A stretch of 64,000 bases of DNA from contig SZPG01000022.1 of NCBI GenBank assembly GCA_030263595.1, positions 62,001-126,000 of the forward strand, given 5' to 3'. The notes beneath the pieces were generated by a model. That model was not told where the DNA came from. It saw nothing but the letters and a program-made list of their open reading frames with translations, and ran no database searches. This stretch comes from Chloroflexi bacterium CFX6. Its GTDB lineage: Bacteria > Chloroflexota > Anaerolineae > Anaerolineales > Villigracilaceae. Position 1 is the stretch's first letter; every line of letters starts with the position of its first letter. Of the stretch, positions 51,292 to 59,027 are shown in pieces. The translations under genes and the position numbers were made by a program.

Positions 51292-51957
51292 ATGAAAAAG
51301 ATCATCCTGTTTATTCCGTTCGCAATCGTTCTGGCGTCCTGCAACGGCTGGGGGGTGCAACCGTTACCCTACACCCCTCCCACACCGTTCGTCCTGCCGT
51401 CGCGCACGCCGTCCATTTACAGCCCCACGCCGGTCGTCATCGGAGCGACGACAACCCCCGCCATCGCAACGGCGACCCTCTCCCCCACCTTCCTCCCCAC
51501 CAGCACGAATATGCCCTCCCCCACGCCAAGCGAGACCCCGGTCAACACGTTCACGCCGACTCCCGTTGCGAACGAGCCGGCGCTTCGCATCGTCATTCTG
51601 GGCTGTAACACCAGCATTGACATTACGCACGGCATGGGCGAAGTGACGAATGCCTACGTCACCTTGAAGAATGCCGGCAACGTGGAGTTGACCAATTTGA
51701 TCGCAACACTCTACGCGCTCGACGAAGGCAGGGAACATCCCGATAAAATCCAGGAAGTCCCCTCCATCCCGGTTGGTTACGAAGTCACCCTCAAAATGAC
51801 AGTGGACAGCACCTACAAAGCTGAGTCTCCCATTCAGGTGGAGGTATCCAGCGACCAGGGATTGTTCCCGCGCGAAGGCGTCGGTTCCTGCCGGGACTTG
51901 GGAATTTTCGTCCCTTCACCGGACAGATTGAAGACGCCCGTGCCTCTCAAACCATAA
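51292..51957 (+). CDS. Thr/Pro-rich surface lipoprotein with CARDB-like domain
   Basis: A 221-residue predicted lipoprotein: signal peptide with lipobox VLASC (Cys 17), a Pro/Thr/Ser-rich stalk of about 80 residues (TPSIYSPTPVVIGATTTP, PSPTPSETPVNTFTPTP), then a C-terminal beta-rich domain (ITHGMGEVTNAYVTLKNAGN, IPVGYEVTLKMTVDSTYK) reminiscent of CARDB/NEW3-type adhesion modules. It has two Cys (ILGCNTS and GSCRDLG) that may form a disulfide. The partner is unknown. GGAGGAG precedes the ATG. Confidence 0.75.
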   Translation: MKKIILFIPFAIVLASCNGWGVQPLPYTPPTPFVLPSRTPSIYSPTPVVIGATTTPAIATATLSPTFLPTSTNMPSPTPSETPVNTFTPTPVANEPALRIVILGCNTSIDITHGMGEVTNAYVTLKNAGNVELTNLIATLYALDEGREHPDKIQEVPSIPVGYEVTLKMTVDSTYKAESPIQVEVSSDQGLFPREGVGSCRDLGIFVPSPDRLKTPVPLKP

Positions 51958-51987
51958 TCAGTAGATCACGAAAACTCTACGTAGATT

Positions 51988-52033
51988 GCGCTCTCTAGCG
52001 CAAATCAGGCGTTAGAGAACGCCAATTACGCGC
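51988..52033. repeat. Dispersed TAGAGARCGC-N4-TACGCGC element
   Basis: GCGCTCTCTAGCGC then TAGAGAACGC-N4-TACGCGC. The same TAGAGAGCGC-N4-TACGCGC arrangement occurs at 49401-49421 inside the copB gene, in the same spacing, showing that the element moves or is copied within this genome. Confidence 0.75.
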
Positions 52034-52083
52034 TTTCGTGAAGTACTGATAATATATGGTGTCTGTGAGAGTATAATCGCCCC

Positions 52084-52842
52084 ATGGCTAACGAAAACCT
52101 ACCCACCCTTCGAAACAAGATCGCCATCCTGATTGACGGCGATAACGCGCAATCCTCCCTGCTCCCCGAAATGCTGGTGGAGGCAGGCAAGCACGGACAA
52201 GTCACCGTCCGCCGCATCTACGGCGACTGGACGACCAACAGCATGAATTCATGGAAGGACGTATTGAATTACCATGCCTTCCAACCGATCCAGCAATTCC
52301 GTTACACGGTTGGCAAGAACGCCACCGACAGCGCCATGATCATTGATGCGATGGACATCCTGCACTCGCGCGTGGTCGAAGGTTTCTGTCTCGTCTCCTC
52401 CGATAGCGATTACACCAGATTGGCTACCCGCATCCGCGAGACGGGTATCTTTGTAATGGGCATAGGCGAGAAGAAGACCCCGAAGGCATTCGTCAACGCC
52501 TGCGACGTGTTCGTCTTCACCGAAAACCTTGCCGCCGAAAAGAAAGCCGCGCGGCAGAAGCAAGCGCAGACCAAAAAAACGGGAAAGAAACAGCAGGAAA
52601 AGGAGGAACTTGACCCGATGCCCGTCCTCAGCCAGGCATTCGAAATGTCTGTGGGACAGGACGGCTGGGCGCCGCTCGCTTCCATGGGACAGGCGATCTA
52701 CCAGGTGGACCCGAGCTTCGATCCGCGCACCTACGGTCACAAACAACTCTCGCGCATGATCGCCAAACTCAAGGACCGCTTCGAGATCCGCACGCAGGAA
52801 TTGGGCGGGACGAGTGTGATGTATGTGAGGATGAGGGAGTAG
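52084..52842 (+). CDS. NYN-domain nuclease with C-terminal OST-HTH/LOTUS domain
   Basis: A 252-residue protein. The NYN (PIN-like) RNase domain has its acidic active-site residues in AILIDGDNAQ (D18, D20), NATDSAMIIDAMD and VSSDSDYTRLATRIRE. A Lys/Gln-rich linker follows (about 155-175), then a LOTUS/OST-HTH RNA-binding domain (FEMSVGQDGWAPLASMGQAI, DPRTYGHKQLSRMIAKLKD). This is the layout of limkain/MARF1-like proteins and of common bacterial homologues. It probably cuts or binds structured RNA; no toxin-antitoxin or defence partner is obvious. The next genes (GIY-YIG) are also nuclease-like. Confidence 0.9.
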   Translation: MANENLPTLRNKIAILIDGDNAQSSLLPEMLVEAGKHGQVTVRRIYGDWTTNSMNSWKDVLNYHAFQPIQQFRYTVGKNATDSAMIIDAMDILHSRVVEGFCLVSSDSDYTRLATRIRETGIFVMGIGEKKTPKAFVNACDVFVFTENLAAEKKAARQKQAQTKKTGKKQQEKEELDPMPVLSQAFEMSVGQDGWAPLASMGQAIYQVDPSFDPRTYGHKQLSRMIAKLKDRFEIRTQELGGTSVMYVRMRE

Positions 52843-52873
52843 GCTATCTCGATCATCGAGGGTATACGGGAGA

Positions 52874-53023
52874 TTGTCGTACCACCATCCAAACGGCATC
52901 CCGCGCATTCAGTTCATCTTCGAGGTCGCCGAAGACGGCGGATTAATCGTCACGGCGGAGAATTTGGGGACAGGCAAAAAGATCGCCTTCCCGCGCATGC
53001 AACTTGATATCCTCAAGCAGTGA
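52874..53023 (+). pseudogene. Fragment resembling an Hsp70 substrate-binding domain
   Basis: An open stretch of 49 codons ending at 53021-53023: NGIPRIQFIFEVAEDGGLI, then VTAENLGTGKKIAF. The Gly-I-P-R-I-x-F-x-F and TGKK parts resemble the DnaK beta-sandwich segment (GIPxIxVxFDI...TGKE). There is no ATP-binding domain upstream; the NYN gene stops just before it. A TTG at 52874 could start it as a small free protein, but a gene remnant is more likely. The similarity is judged by eye only. Confidence 0.4.
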
Positions 53024-53053
53024 TGGAGCAACTTCCACATCGAGACGACCGCC

Positions 53054-53557
53054 ATGGGCGATCAAAAAGTTGTCATCCCGCTAAAACGATTCCTGCTCAT
53101 TGACCAATGCCCGGCGGATTGGAAGAGCCTGGACCTGTACCTGTTTCGGGACGAAGAAGTAACTTTCTATGTCGGGCAATCGCAGCTTGCCTTCTCGCGC
53201 GTCCGGGAACATTTACTGAGCGGCTTCAAGGGACATTCCCTTGTGGGGAGATTTATTTGGGTGAACTGGCCCAAGTCCATGAATTTCACTATCGAGTTGA
53301 TGAGTTCTCAGTCAGAGCGATTCAGCGATGTTGGGAACGACCTGAACGCCGCTGAGCGGCAATTGATCCGGCAGCGGTCGCCTTGTTTCAATGCGTCACA
53401 GAACAGCCAGCCGACGCCGATACCACATTCCTACCTGCCGCCGAATTCCAAATTCAGGCGCAGACAAAGCCTCAACAAACTCATCCATGAAGCGGAACGG
53501 GCAGTGAAGGCGGAGGATACGGAACTGTGGATGAAAGAGATGGAGGAGGCGGCATAA
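53054..53557 (+). CDS. GIY-YIG-like nuclease domain protein
   Basis: A 167-residue protein. LDLYLFRDEEVTFYVGQSQL is a diverged GIY-YIG pair (LYL and FYV), RVREHLLSG supplies the conserved Arg, and NAAERQLIRQRSPCFNAS the metal-binding Glu and the P-x-x-N end seen in this fold. The tail is helical and charged. Such short domains occur as parts of mobile or restriction enzymes and as stand-alone proteins of unknown role. It starts 31 bp after the Hsp70-like fragment. Confidence 0.75.
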   Translation: MGDQKVVIPLKRFLLIDQCPADWKSLDLYLFRDEEVTFYVGQSQLAFSRVREHLLSGFKGHSLVGRFIWVNWPKSMNFTIELMSSQSERFSDVGNDLNAAERQLIRQRSPCFNASQNSQPTPIPHSYLPPNSKFRRRQSLNKLIHEAERAVKAEDTELWMKEMEEAA

Positions 53558-53678
53558 CGGAGTTCGAAGAATCTGCCATCCCAAAACCTCAACAGGATGA
53601 TGTCGCCGGAGGCATTATTCGCTGAAAAGAAGACCTTCCGGCCGGCGCCGGGGAAATCCACTCACAGCGGGAAAAATA

Positions 53679-53722
53679 GTGACTTTCGTCACTTGTTTTT
53701 TGATGACTGTAGTCTCAATAAT
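53679..53722 (+). promoter_or_regulatory. Second Crp/Fnr-type palindrome, before the HEAT operon
   Basis: GTGACTTTCGTCAC (53679-53692) has the same GTGAC-N4-GTCAC structure as the site before nrfHA. AATAAT at 53717-53722 would serve as a -10 box with the palindrome near -41. The leader to the ATG at 53937 would be about 210 nt. The rest of 53558-53936 shows no gene. Confidence 0.55.
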
Positions 53723-53936
53723 AAATTGTGCGGGCTTTGCGCATGTTTTTGCATGTTGCCGCAAAAGTCTTTACCGGGGAGAAGGTAAGGCATTGCCAAC
53801 CTCATGCGAATCCAAGGCAAAGAATCCGAAGGACACCGGTTTGGCAACGCTAACATTCTCTGCACCAACGACACATCGGGGATTTTGTCGCGTCGAACAA
53901 TCACAAAAAAGAGTAAAAAGAGAGGAGTTCTAAAAA

Positions 53937-56087
53937 ATGGAAGCAAAAGGCAACGCGCAACTTGCGTCCGCGTCACAGCGTTCATTCAGCACCTGGGTCG
54001 AACGCTGGGCAATTGACATTCAATCCGCGCAAAAGCAGGTGAACAACAAGTCCTTACCCGCCTGGATAAGCATCATCCTGGGAACCGTTTTCCTGTGCGC
54101 CGGCATCGGGATCTTCACCGATTACGCCTGGGCGGGAATGGCGATCTTCGCCGTGGGCGTTGCAGCGGGCATCCTGTTATTCAACCAGGCGACCCGATTC
54201 CGAAAAGGCGAAGTCCAGAGAATTGCGGGGGAGATCCAGCAGACCTGCCAAAACGAGGGAATGGCAAAAGAGGAGGTCGTTGAGTCGTTATACGGAAAGA
54301 CCAAAGGCAAGGTTAGCCAGGAAGCGCTTCAAGCCGTTGACCCGGATACCGCCGCGCTGCTCAAACTCCGTGAACGCGGACAGGAGTTCTTCAAAAACGC
54401 GTCCTCCCGGAAGATCCAGCCGATGCAGATCAGCGTAAACGCCGCCTCGGGCAGTGTGACCAGCGTCACGGTCCAGGGAGAGCAGGACGTTGACCGCTTC
54501 AGCGGCATGGCGGTCGAATACCTGACGCACAAGGGTTACGTGGAAGGGATCGCCGCGCTGGCGATGGTTCAAATGCTGTATACGGAGATCGCTCCGCCGG
54601 CCGGCGAGTTATTCATCTCCACCAGCCAGTTCAATCCCGCGCTCAGAGAGGTGTCCATCAATGCCCACAAGATCATGAGCAGTTTCGATTTCAAGCCGGA
54701 GATGAAAACCGTCAAGGAAACGGTCACCAAGCGCCGCACCCAGTCCTTCCTGGAATTGCTCCTTTCGGCTCAGGAACAGCAAACGGGACTGGACAATGCG
54801 ACCCTGGCAGCCGCCCTCGAAAAAGCCAGCCTGAGGGTTCGGGATGAAGCCTTTGTGGGCGACTGCATTGATTACATCAGCAGGCAGACCTCTGATCTGT
54901 TCAAACGGAACAAGGCTTACGAATTGCTCGCCCTTATACCGGACATCCGCACACTGCCCTACCTGCTGGACGCTTTCAAACAACTTCTGTTCTTCCCGCA
55001 GGGCGTCGAGGCGTTGGCATTTCTGGGCGAGGAGACGCACGCAAAACTCATTGACGCCATGCGGACGGGCAGCGGATTCCTGCGATTCAACGCCGCCCTG
55101 ACGCTCGGGTTCATGAACGTCGAAGCCGCCAAACCCGAATTGGAAAAAACGCTCCCGGGCATCACCGACCCAACGGAAAAAGCGGGGGTTTGCTATGCGC
55201 TGGTGCGCCTGGGCGAGCCGAAACACCTGAAGACCATCGTGGAGATCCTCGACAACCCGAACGAAGACGTCCGTCACGTTGCGGCGATCGCTTTGGAGCA
55301 TCTTACGGAACCGCTGGAGGACGAGGTGTACCTGAAGCACCTGAACGACGCAAACATGCTGGTCCGCCTGCGCCTCACCCGCAAGTTGGGAGCGCAAAAG
55401 ACCGAAAGCCCCAAAGTGATCAATGCCCTGATCGAGCGTTTCGACGACACCAACGAAGACGTGCGCTCCGCCGCCGTCGCGTCCATGGGAGGCTTGAATC
55501 CCGAATTGGTCTACAGCCGCATGGTCGAATTGACCGAGAAGGGGACGACCAACGCCCGGCTGTGCGCCTACGAGGTGTTGGGAAAAATTTCGCAGGCAGA
55601 AGCCGTTCCGCTGCTGACCGACGCGCTGTCGAAGAAGCGCGACAACGATTCCCGCAGAACCGTTCTATCCGCCCTGGGGGAACTCGGCGCAGTGGAAGCG
55701 ACGGACCAGATCGCGCGCTACCTTGATAATGACGACCTCTCGAACGCGGCGTTCTGGGCTTTGTTGCGCATCAGTTTGAAGGACAAGGAGACCGGCACGA
55801 AGCCCCTTTCCAAACAAGGCAAACACCGGATCAAGCGGCTCTTCCTGCTGGCGCTGCACGGCGAACAGCAAGCCAAAACCGAACTGAGAGGCATGCTCGG
55901 CACGGCGACGGACTTTATGACGTTGATCCAGGCGCTGGAATACGTCCAAATTCTGAGGTCGCCGGAATTCGAAGCGTCCCTCCGCCAGTTGTTGACCTAC
56001 CGGCAACCCAATCGTTTCCCCGGCGACCGGTATGTATCCTACATGGCGCTCAAGGCATTGGTGCATATCGTCCTGGCAAAGGCGTAG
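53937..56087 (+). CDS. Membrane-anchored HEAT-repeat protein
   Basis: A 716-residue protein of unknown function. After 40 soluble residues come two membrane helices (about 41-61 and 64-83). A helical linker and a strand-rich part (ISVNAASGSVTSVTVQGEQD) follow, then from about residue 320 a long array of HEAT/PBS-lyase-type repeats, for example LIDAMRTGSGFLRFNAALTL, VEILDNPNEDVRHVAAIALE and LIERFDDTNEDVRSAAVASM. HEAT arrays are protein-protein scaffolds. GAGAGGAG precedes the ATG. It is the first gene of a three-gene unit with the two genes below and a Crp/Fnr-type site in front. Confidence 0.85.
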   Translation: MEAKGNAQLASASQRSFSTWVERWAIDIQSAQKQVNNKSLPAWISIILGTVFLCAGIGIFTDYAWAGMAIFAVGVAAGILLFNQATRFRKGEVQRIAGEIQQTCQNEGMAKEEVVESLYGKTKGKVSQEALQAVDPDTAALLKLRERGQEFFKNASSRKIQPMQISVNAASGSVTSVTVQGEQDVDRFSGMAVEYLTHKGYVEGIAALAMVQMLYTEIAPPAGELFISTSQFNPALREVSINAHKIMSSFDFKPEMKTVKETVTKRRTQSFLELLLSAQEQQTGLDNATLAAALEKASLRVRDEAFVGDCIDYISRQTSDLFKRNKAYELLALIPDIRTLPYLLDAFKQLLFFPQGVEALAFLGEETHAKLIDAMRTGSGFLRFNAALTLGFMNVEAAKPELEKTLPGITDPTEKAGVCYALVRLGEPKHLKTIVEILDNPNEDVRHVAAIALEHLTEPLEDEVYLKHLNDANMLVRLRLTRKLGAQKTESPKVINALIERFDDTNEDVRSAAVASMGGLNPELVYSRMVELTEKGTTNARLCAYEVLGKISQAEAVPLLTDALSKKRDNDSRRTVLSALGELGAVEATDQIARYLDNDDLSNAAFWALLRISLKDKETGTKPLSKQGKHRIKRLFLLALHGEQQAKTELRGMLGTATDFMTLIQALEYVQILRSPEFEASLRQLLTYRQPNRFPGDRYVSYMALKALVHIVLAKA

Positions 56088-56129
56088 CCGCCGGTTTCCA
56101 TCCCGAGGCGTGAGAAGAGGAGACGTCAA

Positions 56130-57074
56130 ATGAAATTTCCAGGCGGTTTGTTCGGCGGAAAGCAATCGGCTTCCCCGAACGATAAGCCATCCATCCTGCG
56201 CCTGGCTGACCCGGCTCACCCCGCTCACGAGCAACTGGAGCAGGCAGCCGCGGTCGTTGACCGCTGTGTGCAGATCGAACTCCTGGGAGACAGAACCGCA
56301 ATGCGCGTCTCTGCCTCCGCCGGAGACATGGAAAGAGTCATCTCCATTCTGGACGATGCCGTCGCGATATGCCCGGAGGATATGGACCTGCTGGTGGCTA
56401 AAGCCTGCGTTCTGTACGCGTTCGGGCAATTCCAATCGGCTGAAGAAACCCTGGATCGGGTCTTGGACAAATCCTCCGGTCATTTCGAAGCAAAAACGTG
56501 GAAGAACCATTGGGAGACGTGGATCAATGCCCTCAGGTATCCAAAATGGAACGAGGGAGAGTCCCGCATCCATCCGGCGATGGCGGCGCATCTCAGCCAC
56601 AACCAGCGCGTCCAGATCGTCCGCGACGGTTTGCAAAAGGCGCTCGCCATCGTTACCGGCGTCCAGGGACCGCCTTTCGACAGCCGCACACAGATCAAAG
56701 TGGAGTGGGTCCTCTCGAAGACTCCGTACGGTCCGTTGGCGGCTTATTACGTCAAACTCATCGAACCGGTCGGGGAGCCAAGCGTCATGGAGGCGTTTTT
56801 GCCGATCTTTCGACCCACCCTGTTTTCGCCCATGGAAGGGTATTTCCTCGTCCAGCAGCTCGCGTTTACCCCGTATTATTACGTCGTCCTTGCCAGCGAT
56901 GGAATCGCGAGCCTTAATCGCAAGATCATCCCTGGGGAAAAGGGCGTACAAAACATCCGCGACATCGCATCGCAATTAGCCTCGACCGACTCCTACCTCC
57001 CCCAACAACAATTTCAAAGCGCGATGCAGTGGCACATGAACAACTTCGACATGGATCGCCTGGTCTATGAATGA
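56130..57074 (+). CDS. Helical-repeat (TPR-like) protein, unknown function
   Basis: A 314-residue soluble protein. MKFPGGLFGGKQSA is a flexible start; residues 70-120 look like a TPR pair (DMERVISILDDAVAICPEDM, LVAKACVLYAFGQFQSAEET). The C-terminal half (PPFDSRTQIKVEWVLSKTPY, MEAFLPIFRPTLFSPMEGYF, YYYVVLASDGIASLNRKIIP) is a compact domain I do not recognise. GAAGAGGAG precedes the ATG. It is 42 bp after the HEAT gene and probably forms a complex with it. Confidence 0.75.
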   Translation: MKFPGGLFGGKQSASPNDKPSILRLADPAHPAHEQLEQAAAVVDRCVQIELLGDRTAMRVSASAGDMERVISILDDAVAICPEDMDLLVAKACVLYAFGQFQSAEETLDRVLDKSSGHFEAKTWKNHWETWINALRYPKWNEGESRIHPAMAAHLSHNQRVQIVRDGLQKALAIVTGVQGPPFDSRTQIKVEWVLSKTPYGPLAAYYVKLIEPVGEPSVMEAFLPIFRPTLFSPMEGYFLVQQLAFTPYYYVVLASDGIASLNRKIIPGEKGVQNIRDIASQLASTDSYLPQQQFQSAMQWHMNNFDMDRLVYE

Positions 57075-57091
57075 AAAAGGAGGATCGAACC

Positions 57092-57523
57092 ATGAAATAC
57101 ATGCAAGTCTCCGGGAATACCCGTAATCCCGGTCTCTGTTCCGACGACGCCTGCCCATGCGGTTATCCGGGAGCGACGATCCCTCGCGGGCAGGGATATA
57201 TCTTCATCTCCGACGAGGTGGTTGATTTCCGTAAGGACTGCCTGACCGAAGCCGAGGCGCAACTGAAGATCCAACGCCTGTCGAGGAACATGGGCGCGAC
57301 GATCTTCGCCGGTTCCGGCGTATTCGCGCCGATCCTGGTGTGCGAACAGGGCGCTCGAAAGAGAGGTCTCGACCTTCAGGTGGCGGCGGCTGACGCCAGA
57401 TACTGGTGGGAAACGGGTTTGGTCCCGTTGCGCCCCACTCCCCTCGCCGGCGCTGCGCGCGCCAGCGCGCCCGCCCGGCAAAGCGCGGTCGAAGATAAGA
57501 AATGGTGGCAGTTCTGGAAGTAA
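57092..57523 (+). CDS. Cys-containing small protein with Trp-rich C-terminus, unknown function
   Basis: A 143-residue protein. Near the start, C16-x4-C21-x-C23 (LCSDDACPCGYPG) and C50 (FRKDC) could bind a metal. The middle is mixed strand/helix (GRGYIFISDEVV-like and AEAQLKIQRLSRNMGATIF), and the end is basic and Trp-rich (KKWWQFWK), a tail that often touches membranes. No family is recognised. ATG 57092 is fixed by AGGAGG eight bases upstream; an earlier in-frame ATG at 57071 lies before that signal. It starts 17 bp after the TPR-like gene. Confidence 0.72.
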   Translation: MKYMQVSGNTRNPGLCSDDACPCGYPGATIPRGQGYIFISDEVVDFRKDCLTEAEAQLKIQRLSRNMGATIFAGSGVFAPILVCEQGARKRGLDLQVAAADARYWWETGLVPLRPTPLAGAARASAPARQSAVEDKKWWQFWK

Positions 57524-57552
57524 GAATCCCGCCGGCTTGAAGGCAAACGACG

Positions 57553-58794
57553 TCAGTTCCCGATGAGTCCCTGATACGTCTCCACGATCTGTTTCACGAT
57601 CTTCTCCCAGGCGTAATCCTGCGCGTATTCCACCGCGCGCCGGCTCATGGATTCGTGAAGTTCCGGGTCGTTCAACAGCCAGGAGATCTTTTCGCACAAC
57701 TTCTCCGGCTCCTGGTCGGGGATCGTGAAGCCCGTCTCGCCGTCGCGCACCAGATACGCAAGCCCGCCCACCTCCGAGGCGATGACCGGCGTGCCGCACG
57801 CCATCGCCTCGAGCGCCACCATGCCGAACGACTCGTAATGCGAAGGCATCACCAGCACCTCCGCCGCCGAGTAGTAATACGGCAGTTTATCCTGGTCGCG
57901 CATCCCCAAAAACACGACCGTCTGCCCCATCGCAAGTTCGTCGCATAATTTTTGCAGGCGCGCCATCTCGGCGGTCATCTGCTCGCGGCTGGCGCTCGGG
58001 TCTCCGCCGATGATCGCCAGATGCACCGGGCGCCTCTTGTCCTTCAGTTGCAGGCAGCACATCGCCTGGATGAGCGTATCCACGCCCTTGAGCGGTTCGA
58101 TGCGTCCCACGAACAACACCATGCGATCTTCGGGTTTCAGCCCGACGTACATCTTCGCCTCGTCGGACGGGATCGGATAGAAGTGACTCACGTCCACGCC
58201 CGGCGGGATGACGACCAGTTTCGACGCGTCGGCTTTATAGAGGAATCGGAGTTGGGTCAATTCCGCCAGCGTTGCGACGACGATTCGGTTCGCGCGACGG
58301 AGGACCTGCCTCTCCCCATTGATCCGATACTCGCCCTCGCGTTCCGCCTCCGTCCGCGCGACGCGGTTCTTCATCTCGCCCAAAGTGTGGAACATGTGAA
58401 GGATCGGCGCGCCAGCCCAAAGGTCCGAAAGAGAGGCGGCGGCGAGACCCGACATCCAGTAATGGCTGTGGATGAGGTCATACTTGATTCCCTTTTCGCA
58501 GGCAAACGCTTTGACGCCCTCCACAAATTCAGGAATGTGATTCGCCAGTTCCTGTTTGGGGAGCGGCGTTTCGGGTCCCGCCGGCACGTGGACGACGCGG
58601 TTGCCGTAACCCAGATCGTGCAGCACGTGGGGCACGTGTTCGTCCTGCGAGCGCGTGAACACGTCCACGTGAACGCCCAGCCTGCCGAGTTGACGCGTGA
58701 GTTCACGGACGTAGACGTTCATCCCGCCCGTATCCTTGCCGCCCAGCGTCGCCAGCGGACAGGTGTGATAAGAGAGCATTGCGATTCGCATCAT
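57553..58794 (-). CDS. GT4-family glycosyltransferase (sucrose-phosphate-synthase/MshA-like)
   Basis: A 413-residue GT-B enzyme. The acceptor half starts MRIAMLSYHTCPLATLGGKD with the glycine loop GGMNVYVRELTRQL; the donor half has VIPPGVDVSHFYP, FVGRIEPLKGVDTLIQAM, and the nucleotide-sugar motif MPSHYESFGMVALEAMACGT. The sequence resembles MshA and sucrose-phosphate synthase-like transferases; acceptors may be inositol phosphate, sugar phosphate or lipid. No partner deacetylase is adjacent. Two ATGs (58794 and 58791) are possible. Confidence 0.9.
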   Translation of the reverse strand: MMRIAMLSYHTCPLATLGGKDTGGMNVYVRELTRQLGRLGVHVDVFTRSQDEHVPHVLHDLGYGNRVVHVPAGPETPLPKQELANHIPEFVEGVKAFACEKGIKYDLIHSHYWMSGLAAASLSDLWAGAPILHMFHTLGEMKNRVARTEAEREGEYRINGERQVLRRANRIVVATLAELTQLRFLYKADASKLVVIPPGVDVSHFYPIPSDEAKMYVGLKPEDRMVLFVGRIEPLKGVDTLIQAMCCLQLKDKRRPVHLAIIGGDPSASREQMTAEMARLQKLCDELAMGQTVVFLGMRDQDKLPYYYSAAEVLVMPSHYESFGMVALEAMACGTPVIASEVGGLAYLVRDGETGFTIPDQEPEKLCEKISWLLNDPELHESMSRRAVEYAQDYAWEKIVKQIVETYQGLIGN

Positions 58795-58834
58795 GTTGAA
58801 ATCCGCTTCATAGACGGGGCGTAAGGATGAAAAC

Positions 58835-58863
58835 TTGCGGGATTAAGTGGTTTCCTTTATAAT
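58835..58863 (+). promoter_or_regulatory. Promoter of tRNA-Thr
   Basis: TTGCGG (58835-58840) and TATAAT (58858-58863) with a 17-bp spacer, about 38 bp before the tRNA. Confidence 0.75.
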
Positions 58864-58900
58864 CCCCGCCGCTGTAACGCAAAATGGCAACTTGCGCAAC

Positions 58901-58973
58901 GCCACCATAGCTCAGCTGGTAGAGCAGACGATTCGTAATCGTCAGGTCGTGGGTTCGAATCCCACTGGTGGCT
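58901..58973 (+). tRNA. tRNA-Thr (CGT anticodon)
   Basis: Complete cloverleaf: acceptor GCCACCA (58901-58907) with TGGTGGC (58966-58972) and discriminator T at 58973; D loop AGCTGGTAGA; anticodon stem GACGA/TCGTC with loop TTCGTAA, anticodon CGT reading ACG; T arm GTGGGTTCGAATCCCAC. CCA is not encoded. Confidence 0.97.
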
Positions 58974-58983
58974 CAGGCGATTA

Positions 58984-59020
58984 GAACTCCGGGATTTTGA
59001 AAATCCCGGAGTTCTTTGTT
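58984..59020 (+). terminator. Terminator of tRNA-Thr
   Basis: GAACTCCGGGATT (from 58984) pairs with AATCCCGGAGTTC (to 59014), then TTTGTTCTTT. Confidence 0.92.
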
Positions 59021-59027
59021 CTTTGAT

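Noticed and set aside
53804-54016. Small gene before the HEAT protein
   Set aside because: It overlaps the HEAT start in another frame, lacks a ribosome-binding site and has no recognisable sequence.
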